The notes under the pieces were generated by a model. The model had not been told where the DNA came from and did no database searches. It was given only the letters and a program-made list of their open reading frames with translations. Positions 55,190 to 62,725 of a stretch of 64,000 nt of DNA are shown here, in pieces. A program made the position numbers and the translations under genes. Source of the stretch: Fusibacter sp. 3D3. GTDB lineage: Bacteria > Bacillota > Clostridia > Peptostreptococcales > Acidaminobacteraceae. Position 1 is the first letter of the stretch, and every line of letters begins with the position of its first letter. The DNA lies in contig NZ_BDHH01000007.1 in assembly GCF_001748365.1 (NCBI RefSeq), positions 124,001 through 188,000 of the forward strand, in the 5' to 3' direction.

Positions 55190-56300
55190 AGGGTTTGCCA
55201 ATGAGGTTGTAAAGCATTTCAATTTGCTCAGGTAATGGCAGTTTAAGAGGATAGTTGACCGGCAGATAATTGGGGTCTTCTAAACCATTGAAAACAGAAA
55301 GTGTATAGGCATATTTTTCATCGCCGTAAGTTTCAAGTGAAATTTTATACAAGTAATCTCCAGGAGGCACTATAAAGAGTGTATAATCATGACTCATTTT
55401 TTCTTGTGGCTCAACGGTACTTGGAGGTGCATTCATTTTGGGGACGTATACAGATACGGTTTCAGTCTCCTCAGCCGTTTCACTATAGGGATCATCATAG
55501 CGTACTACGCCGATTAAATCCTTGACATAAGGCTTATTGCTCTCAGCCGTAGAGTTAGAAAACAGGGTCGTGACATAAACGATGACCATGAGCAAGATTG
55601 AAAGATAGACCAACGTTCTAAAGTGATTTTTAATCCAAAGGACTACTGCTAAAAGTTTTTCATAAAACCAAGGTTCTTGATGTTCATTTATTGTCCCTAA
55701 AAAATACTTATAATCAGCAAGCATACTGATATAATCTTTATAGATTCCAGCCTCGCAATTCATAATAAAAACGTTCAGCTCATCGTGCTCTTCAGTTAAA
55801 GCTTCAATTTGGGTGGCTACTTTTTTCTGAACCGATTTGAAATGGTCAAAGGAATCTGGGTTTAGTAAATCCAAAGTAACATTAAAATGCAAAATTTTAT
55901 TTGAATCAACTCTTAAATTATCAGATTTTATGAGCGTATATTTAATGAAATTGGGTAAAGTACTATCAAGCGAAAGTTTTGCCAGAAGCTTCAGTATAAA
56001 ATCTTTTTTAGAGGCATCATTGAACTGGCTGTGATGGATTGCAGGTTCATCTGAATAATCCTTAAAAATTAAGTAGAGATCGCCAAAAGCAACAAATGAT
56101 TCTACAAACGGTAACGTCTGACTAAATCGATCTAAAAATTTTAAATAATACTTGATAAGGGCTCGATCTTTAATTTGATGAATTCTGTAGTGTGTCTCTT
56201 GTTTTTTGTGCGGCTCTAAGCATCTATAAATGGTCATACTTGCATTCGTAGAAACCACATCCACAACTACGTATTTATCTGAAATAAGTGCACCTTGCAT
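55188..56300 (-). CDS. Pseudokinase-like membrane protein with extracytoplasmic LysM-like domain
   Basis: I infer three parts in this 370-residue protein. The N-terminal 210 residues resemble a protein-kinase fold without catalytic motifs: IYRCLEPHKK and LPFVESFVAFGDLYLIFKDY match small-lobe strands, but no HRD or DFG is seen. One membrane helix lies at about 230-250. The outer part ends in a LysM-like segment, DYTLFIVPPGDYLYKISLETYGDE through YPLKLPLP, which would bind peptidoglycan. The start is the ATG at 56300, seven bases after GGAGG. A TTG at 56303 is less likely. It is the only minus-strand gene in this region. Confidence 0.65.
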   Translation of the reverse strand: MQGALISDKYVVVDVVSTNASMTIYRCLEPHKKQETHYRIHQIKDRALIKYYLKFLDRFSQTLPFVESFVAFGDLYLIFKDYSDEPAIHHSQFNDASKKDFILKLLAKLSLDSTLPNFIKYTLIKSDNLRVDSNKILHFNVTLDLLNPDSFDHFKSVQKKVATQIEALTEEHDELNVFIMNCEAGIYKDYISMLADYKYFLGTINEHQEPWFYEKLLAVVLWIKNHFRTLVYLSILLMVIVYVTTLFSNSTAESNKPYVKDLIGVVRYDDPYSETAEETETVSVYVPKMNAPPSTVEPQEKMSHDYTLFIVPPGDYLYKISLETYGDEKYAYTLSVFNGLEDPNYLPVNYPLKLPLPEQIEMLYNLIGKP

Positions 56301-56395
56301 CAAATCACCTCCAAACTATATGTTACTTATATCACTTTATCAGAAAAATAAACGGTTAAGTTCAAATATCTATTTTTAGAAGGGGAGCGCACAAT

Positions 56396-59143
56396 ATGAG
56401 AAAAATTTTGGTTTTAGTACTGTTGACTGTATTGTTGAGTGGCATTTTTACATACTGGATTGAAAATCTCGATCTAGAGCATGTTATTGACGTTTTAGCC
56501 GCTCCAGATGACGAGATGGTCATCCTTCAAAAAGAAACTTCTGAAAGTATGATAGAATCTTTTATCAACTATCTTAGACCCACCTATAATCTCATACGCA
56601 TTTCTAAAAAAGGTGAAATTCTAAAATCGTATCCATTGCCTAAGGATGCTAAATCCACTTTTTCTGATTATGATAATCTCAGTATGGATTCAGAGGGCAA
56701 TCTGTATCTTCACAGATCTTTAAAAAATGCGGATAATTACTATGTCCAATCTGAAGAAATTATTAAAATTTACCCTGATACTTTACAAATTAAAACCCTT
56801 TATAAGGTTGATTATCACTCAACAGGTGCTGTGGAGTATGCCTTGATCAACAAAGCTTATCTTGTTGATCATCATCTTTTTGTGATTCAAAAAACGGCTG
56901 CAGATCCATCAAATGTAATCATATCTCAAATTAATATTTACAATGAAGAAGTTCAGGTGATCAAAGATTTAAAATTTGACCCCACCTTATACGTCAAGGA
57001 TATCTTGTATTTAAACAGCGGGAACGTTATATTTTCAACAGTTAAAGGGTTGCTTTATCAATATTACGATGGCAATTTTGAAGTGATCCAATATGAAGCG
57101 ATGCCAGAACGTATGCAAGTTTCAAAACTCAACTCATACGATCATTCCACATTTGCATTTATGAATGAACTGACAAGTGATGTCGTCACGATTGATACAG
57201 ATCAAAAGCGCTATGAAGTGATTAGAAGTGGCATGGATGACGTCAGTAAAATCGAGAAACTCAAATATAAAGATGCCAATTTAGTGACCCTGAGAAACTC
57301 AAAGAGTATCACTGGAAATGTGCGTTTTAACGCTCAAGGGAATCGGTTTGTATTTATAGATAGAGATGAATCTATAATTGCCATGAGTGACATAGAGTAC
57401 AGTGGCACTCATCATATGCGGACTTTCTTTAAGCACTTTCTGATCATCGGACTATTGGCTTTAATTGTCGGATTTGTGATGTACGCTTACGAAAAGAGTA
57501 GAGGTTCTCTCATTATAAAATTTGGAACTATTTTACTGCCTTTAGTGCTCTTGATTCCAATGATTTCGCTTTCAGTAAGCTTTGGCTATTTTACGAATTT
57601 AGCGAAGAATGATTTGCTCGCAGAATTGTTTAGTTTTTCAAAAGAACGTGCTTCTAAAATTACGGTGGCTCATCTAAAAGAAATTGATGGTCTTGAAGAT
57701 TATGCCAATCCAGGCTATATGGCCTTAACCCAAGAAAGAAAAGTTAACGGTCAGGAATTTAATGATCTTGCGTTAAAGACTTATGATCGTTGGTACTATT
57801 CTGTAATTTACAAATATGAGGGCGATAAAATACATGTCGTAACAGGAGATGAAATTGAATTTTGGGCAACAACCCAATACCTTTATGGCGAACGTTCACA
57901 TCAATCTTATATAAAAGCAGCTACTGAAAATAGAACCGTTTTAGCGGATAATTCAGATATAACAGGCGAATGGGTTTTTGCAGTAACCCCCATCAGAGAT
58001 GCGCAGAATCAAGTCATCGGTTTGCTTGAGATCGGAACGGGTAAAGAAAGCTACACTTACTATATTCAAGGCTATTATGGTAGTTTGGTCACCTTAAACC
58101 TCGTAATCGTCAGTTTTATTTTATTGCTCATGTCAATCGTCATCTACCGTGTTATTTTACCGCTTCGCAATTTGAATGACTCTGTTGACGAAATCAGCAG
58201 TGGCAATTGGGGCGTTACGGTCCCCGTTCACACTCATGATGAGATCGGTGAACTCTCGGGCATGTTCAATAAAATGTCGCTGTTTATCAAAGATTATATT
58301 ACAGAACTTACGAAAATGAATGAAATTTACTATAAATTTATTCCGCTTAAGTTCTTTGAACTGCTCCATAAGAAAAGCATCACAGAAGTGGCGCTTGGCA
58401 ATTATACAAAGCAGGAAATGACTGTGGTTTATATCAATACTGCCAATTATTTTGATCTCGTAAGGGGCAAAACATCTAAAGAGCAACTGGATATCTTAAA
58501 TAAACTCTTTGAAGAGTATGCAAGGAGTATACACGCTCAAAATGGACTTGTGGGTGAATTTAGAAACGCTGGCGTGCTAGCTTTATTTACCAAAGAAGAA
58601 GAAGCAATGTCTACGGCCTCTATGATCATGCAACATATCAGTGCACTTGACTTACCTGTAAAAACCAATATCAGTATCCATTTAGGAGAGGTCCTATTGG
58701 GCATCGTTGGAGATGAAAATAGATTGACAACATCGGTTATAAGCGAGTGTGTCAATGAAGTCACTGAAATGAATAAAATTGCAACTAAGTTTGATACAGG
58801 CGTGCTCTTAAGTGATACTTTGAAGGCTAAGATCCATCAGTCAGATGATATGATCCGATATATAGGGCAGTTGGAAGATGAGCAATCCGATAAATCGATA
58901 AGTCTTTTTGAGTGGCTAGCAACTTTACAAATTGCAACACAGAAAGATTTTGTGAAATCAAAAGAACGGTTTGAATCCGCATTGCGGTTTTATGAAGCCG
59001 CACGTTATGCTGAGGCCAAAAAAGATTTCATAAGCGTTATAAAAGCAAATGGTCGTGACAAAGTTTCTAAAGAATATCTTTTCAAGTGTGAAAAACTCGA
59101 TCTAGATCCAAATACTTTAGAGAAACCGCTAGGACGATACTAA
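56396..59143 (+). CDS. Propeller-like/Cache sensor with HAMP and degenerate class III cyclase domain
   Basis: This 915-residue protein begins with a signal anchor and a propeller-like ectodomain (about 35-335). Two membrane helices (345-364, 375-400), a Cache-like domain (405-555, with DITGEWVFAVTP), a helix (563-585) and HAMP (586-640) follow. The cyclase-homology domain (about 670-840) has VVYINTANYF where the first metal Asp should be, and EFRNAGVLALF where the second should be, so both look lost. A TPR-like tail (850-905) ends it. It is likely a non-catalytic signalling protein. Its first 560 residues share their plan with the MFS fusion at 52108. The MORN gene follows closely. Confidence 0.8.
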   Translation: MRKILVLVLLTVLLSGIFTYWIENLDLEHVIDVLAAPDDEMVILQKETSESMIESFINYLRPTYNLIRISKKGEILKSYPLPKDAKSTFSDYDNLSMDSEGNLYLHRSLKNADNYYVQSEEIIKIYPDTLQIKTLYKVDYHSTGAVEYALINKAYLVDHHLFVIQKTAADPSNVIISQINIYNEEVQVIKDLKFDPTLYVKDILYLNSGNVIFSTVKGLLYQYYDGNFEVIQYEAMPERMQVSKLNSYDHSTFAFMNELTSDVVTIDTDQKRYEVIRSGMDDVSKIEKLKYKDANLVTLRNSKSITGNVRFNAQGNRFVFIDRDESIIAMSDIEYSGTHHMRTFFKHFLIIGLLALIVGFVMYAYEKSRGSLIIKFGTILLPLVLLIPMISLSVSFGYFTNLAKNDLLAELFSFSKERASKITVAHLKEIDGLEDYANPGYMALTQERKVNGQEFNDLALKTYDRWYYSVIYKYEGDKIHVVTGDEIEFWATTQYLYGERSHQSYIKAATENRTVLADNSDITGEWVFAVTPIRDAQNQVIGLLEIGTGKESYTYYIQGYYGSLVTLNLVIVSFILLLMSIVIYRVILPLRNLNDSVDEISSGNWGVTVPVHTHDEIGELSGMFNKMSLFIKDYITELTKMNEIYYKFIPLKFFELLHKKSITEVALGNYTKQEMTVVYINTANYFDLVRGKTSKEQLDILNKLFEEYARSIHAQNGLVGEFRNAGVLALFTKEEEAMSTASMIMQHISALDLPVKTNISIHLGEVLLGIVGDENRLTTSVISECVNEVTEMNKIATKFDTGVLLSDTLKAKIHQSDDMIRYIGQLEDEQSDKSISLFEWLATLQIATQKDFVKSKERFESALRFYEAARYAEAKKDFISVIKANGRDKVSKEYLFKCEKLDLDPNTLEKPLGRY

Positions 59144-59161
59144 CCTATAGAGGTGAGCTTA

Positions 59162-60694
59162 ATGGGCAATTTGATTAAATATATGTTCAAAACTGCAAAA
59201 ACTGCATTTTTAAGACCGCTTAAATTGCTCAAAAGAAAATTGCGAAAGAGTATATTTCTTAAAAGCAAAGTTGGGAAAGTCATTAAGACCACGGTAAAAG
59301 ATACCATTGCGGTTTTAAAGCGTGCGCCAGAACAAAAGTCCGATTATGTACTCATCGGGAATAAATACTATGCTAAAAGATTAGTCATTGTACTATGTGT
59401 CTTATTTTTACTGCTCATTGCAATCAGTCAAACCGTGATTGTGCCTTTGGTAAGAGGACGCCTTTACACACCTACATTCATGCTTACGGAACCCTTATTA
59501 GAGACGTATACGGGTAAGGTTAAACTCATTAATCGCAGTGGCATTACTGTGTTTGAAGGCAGAATGGTCGAAGGAAAATGCCAAGAAAATGGCATTCAAT
59601 ATGATGATCTCGGACAGTTAGTTTACAGAGGACAGTTTAGAGAAGATGTCTATGCTGGTGAAGGCACGTTATATGCTCAAAATGGAGATGTCATTTATAA
59701 AGGCATCTTTGAAAACAACACTTTTAATGGCATTGGTATTTTATATCAAAATAATCGCTCGACTTTGTACGAGGGGACATTTGAAAATGGATTATTTACG
59801 GGTTCTGGGAAACTTTATAATGACAAGAATCAGCTCATTTACTCAGGTGCATTTACACAAGGTCTTCAAAACGGTTATGGTGTGTCCTATTTTGACAACG
59901 GTATGATTCAGTATACCGGTAGCTTTTTGAATGGCAAGTATCATGGGGAAGGGACTCTGATGACCCTAGAGGGTTTAAAGCTTTATAGTGGTCAATTTTC
60001 AAATGGTGTCTTTGAAGGTTCTGGCAAATTATTTTTCGATAATGGTCAATTGGCATATGAAGGCAATTTTGCAAGCGATCAATACAACGGCTTTGGGCAA
60101 CAGTATTCTGAGGAGGGCAAGTTGATTTATAGAGGTAACTTTGCTTTGGGCTATTACTCGGGCGAAGGCAAACAATACAATGCTTCCACAGATCAGCTCA
60201 TCTATGATGGCAACTTTGATAAGAGTTTATTCAACGGCATTGGCACTTATTATATTCAAAACGAAAAAGTTTATACAGGGGATTGGCTTGAAGGCGATGC
60301 GCTTTTTGAATCTTTACTTGGACTCAGCAGCGGAGATGTTCGGCAGCGCTTTTTAGAATCAGGAGAAGTGATTCAGTCAGAAAATTATTATGTCCTTTCA
60401 TATTCGAAAGCAAAGTGTGACTTCTACTTTGTGTATCCAACGGATGTGCTTGAGCCCATTCTCTATAAAATCGTGATCAAAGACTTCAATTTAACGCATA
60501 AATGGCAAAAGGGCATGAGTCTTGACGAGGTCAAGGCGAAACTCGAAGATTCCACAGCTTCTGCTAAAAGCGTAGAGGGTCATGCGTACTTTGTGCTACA
60601 GGTGCCTCAAGCCAGTTCACAAATGAATATGTACTTTGATTTCAATACACTTGAATTGATCTTTTATGAATATGAAACCCCTATAGGAGGCTGA
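59162..60694 (+). CDS. Membrane-anchored MORN-repeat protein
   Basis: The 510-residue protein has a very basic cytoplasmic head (about 1-65), one membrane helix (about 72-97) and a long outer part. The latter holds about ten MORN-type repeats (about 130-385) of the form YEGTFENGLFTGSGKLY, YTGSFLNGKYHGEGTL and YEGNFASDQYNGFGQ. A C-terminal globular domain (about 395-510) follows with a DFYFVYPTDVLEP segment. MORN repeats usually serve as scaffolds or lipid/protein binders. I start at the ATG at 59162, six bases after AGAGGTG. A GTG at 59153 overlaps that site. It lies in a tight run with the cyclase-like and TolC-like genes. Confidence 0.85.
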   Translation: MGNLIKYMFKTAKTAFLRPLKLLKRKLRKSIFLKSKVGKVIKTTVKDTIAVLKRAPEQKSDYVLIGNKYYAKRLVIVLCVLFLLLIAISQTVIVPLVRGRLYTPTFMLTEPLLETYTGKVKLINRSGITVFEGRMVEGKCQENGIQYDDLGQLVYRGQFREDVYAGEGTLYAQNGDVIYKGIFENNTFNGIGILYQNNRSTLYEGTFENGLFTGSGKLYNDKNQLIYSGAFTQGLQNGYGVSYFDNGMIQYTGSFLNGKYHGEGTLMTLEGLKLYSGQFSNGVFEGSGKLFFDNGQLAYEGNFASDQYNGFGQQYSEEGKLIYRGNFALGYYSGEGKQYNASTDQLIYDGNFDKSLFNGIGTYYIQNEKVYTGDWLEGDALFESLLGLSSGDVRQRFLESGEVIQSENYYVLSYSKAKCDFYFVYPTDVLEPILYKIVIKDFNLTHKWQKGMSLDEVKAKLEDSTASAKSVEGHAYFVLQVPQASSQMNMYFDFNTLELIFYEYETPIGG

Positions 60695-60695
60695 T

Positions 60696-62714
60696 ATGCT
60701 CATTAAGAAGACATTGCTCCTTTTACTAATCTTAACACTGATTATGCCACAACTCCCCATAGACGATGCCAGTAGAACTATGGATATGAAAGTGGCGATT
60801 TCACTTGCACAACAAAATAGCGCTGCGATTAATTTGGTGAAACTTGACCTCATTAAAAAAGGGGTTGAAAGAAGGCAAGCGGTTGAAGGTCTTCAAGATA
60901 TAAGAGAAAAAGAAACCACAGTGAGATTTGCATTGCTCTTTGACATCTCTTTTCCTGAAAAACACGCCATGCCAAAAGAGATAGAACTCATCATGAAGCT
61001 TCCTAAAATTGATAATGATATTCAAAAATTAAAAGAGCAATATAAATTTGAAGTTCATAAATTGGAGTTTGAAGTCAAAAATGCTTTTCTGAGTATTTTA
61101 GAAAAAGAAGCCGTCCTAAAATTTGAAACCGATAAAAATAAAGATTTAGCTTCGACTTATGAAAGGTTATATAAAGGGTATTTGGCGGGAGAAACAACTC
61201 AAGCAGATTTAGAATTAATCAAAGCTTCATTGGATCAATCAAAAGACACGCTAACCAAAGTGACCCTTGAATTTGAAACATCGAAAGAAAAATTTTCTGA
61301 AATTATTGGAATCGATATTACAAGAGGCTATACCTTTAAAAATGAACTCATCGAGGTGAAGTTGACAAGAACGGATTTGGATGCATTAATTCAAATTGGA
61401 CTTTCAAAGGATTATCAGGTTTATGTGGCGACACAAGACCGAAAACTTTCTGAAAAAGAAGTCACAGAAGTCTATGATATTTACAAAAACTACTATGGTT
61501 CAAAAGTGAATATACTCTCTTCAGAGTTAAATAAACCTAAAATTGATTATGCGGCGCTTTTTCAAAATTATGAGCAAATGCTTCAAAATATAGATGCCAA
61601 ATGGCAAAAAGTGTACGTCATCAATCTCTTATTTTTCAAGATCAAAATACCAATGAGATGGTTTCAAGGCGAATATACGGCACTGAGATATTTTGAAAAC
61701 GAAAAATACCCTCTGATCGTCGCACTGGGCGAACGGGATAAAAAGAGAGTCGCAGAAGCCGCGATGATCACTTTGACGACTCAAAAGATCAAGGACAGCT
61801 ATGATGCGGTCAAGCAAATGGATCTCGTGATCAAGCAAAGTATCGAAACGATTGCGCTTGCCACTTCAAGTTACGAACAACTGAAAAAAGATAACCTCGC
61901 GGGTATCGTTTCTTTTGCAGAAGTTCAGCAGGCAAAAGAGGTCCTAAAGGAACTCGAACTCGCTCAATTTCTATCGAAAATTTCACTTTCAAAATTCATA
62001 GCGGCACTTGATTTTAATACCTCTGGAGGCGTGGCAGCGCTCACAAGCAACGCGGACTTTGCTACGGGGAACTATGACTCTGGTGTGTCTAATGTCAAAT
62101 CTATGGAGGGGAGTAGTGAACCCTTTTGGTATATTGAAACACCCTATAGCAGCCTCAAGTTCATATTCGGTGTAAATCTTTCTGCTGAACTACAAGTGAC
62201 ACATTACAGATTGTTTGATGCAAATGGGCTCCCCGTTGGGGGGCTGACGCCAATAGCGGAAACACTTGAGCATTTACCGCTTGCCTTTGATAGTTCATCA
62301 GAGTTGTCTGTTGTCTTATATACAAAGGATTTACCTAAATATAAGTCTAAAATAGAAGGTGAAGGTTATCAAGGGACTTTAAAATTGGAACCTATAAAAA
62401 CCAATCCTAAAGATTTAAAATTACCTATTGGCACTTTTAAGTTGGCTCAATCTGATTTATTGAGAAGTAGTCTAGCCATTAGCATAAGTGATCAAATTGG
62501 ATATGATCACTATAGAATAATCAAGAGCGATGGTTCACCAATAAATGACCTTGTTAAAAAAGGGACTCCCCTTGAAGATTTAACCTTGATTCTTACGGAC
62601 GTTGAACAATATCAAATAGAACTCTTACTTGGTGAAGATCATGTCATGAAATTAAGTCTTATACCAGAAACTGAACCAGTTCAACAAGGCGTTTTAGTCT
62701 CAACAGAAAAATAG
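60696..62714 (+). CDS. TolC-family-like coiled-coil exported protein
   Basis: The 672-residue protein has a signal peptide (about 1-22, without a clear lipobox). Long paired coiled coils follow, with the internal repeat typical of outer-membrane efflux proteins: MKVAISLAQQNSAAINLVKLDL at the start (in parts), YERLYKGYLAGETTQADLEL in the first half, and SYEQLKKDNLAGIVSFAEVQQAKEVL in the second. The last 170 residues are beta-rich and not TolC-like. In monoderm Firmicutes such proteins cannot form an outer-membrane pore, so a wall-spanning or scaffold role is more likely. AGGAGG precedes the ATG, which lies one base after the MORN stop. Confidence 0.75.
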   Translation: MLIKKTLLLLLILTLIMPQLPIDDASRTMDMKVAISLAQQNSAAINLVKLDLIKKGVERRQAVEGLQDIREKETTVRFALLFDISFPEKHAMPKEIELIMKLPKIDNDIQKLKEQYKFEVHKLEFEVKNAFLSILEKEAVLKFETDKNKDLASTYERLYKGYLAGETTQADLELIKASLDQSKDTLTKVTLEFETSKEKFSEIIGIDITRGYTFKNELIEVKLTRTDLDALIQIGLSKDYQVYVATQDRKLSEKEVTEVYDIYKNYYGSKVNILSSELNKPKIDYAALFQNYEQMLQNIDAKWQKVYVINLLFFKIKIPMRWFQGEYTALRYFENEKYPLIVALGERDKKRVAEAAMITLTTQKIKDSYDAVKQMDLVIKQSIETIALATSSYEQLKKDNLAGIVSFAEVQQAKEVLKELELAQFLSKISLSKFIAALDFNTSGGVAALTSNADFATGNYDSGVSNVKSMEGSSEPFWYIETPYSSLKFIFGVNLSAELQVTHYRLFDANGLPVGGLTPIAETLEHLPLAFDSSSELSVVLYTKDLPKYKSKIEGEGYQGTLKLEPIKTNPKDLKLPIGTFKLAQSDLLRSSLAISISDQIGYDHYRIIKSDGSPINDLVKKGTPLEDLTLILTDVEQYQIELLLGEDHVMKLSLIPETEPVQQGVLVSTEK

Positions 62715-62725
62715 AGGGTGATCGA

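Noticed and set aside
55188-56300. EssB/YukC subunit of a type VII secretion system
   Set aside because: The pseudokinase plus membrane helix layout is similar, but there are no WXG100, EssC or other ESX genes nearby, and the C-terminus is LysM-like.
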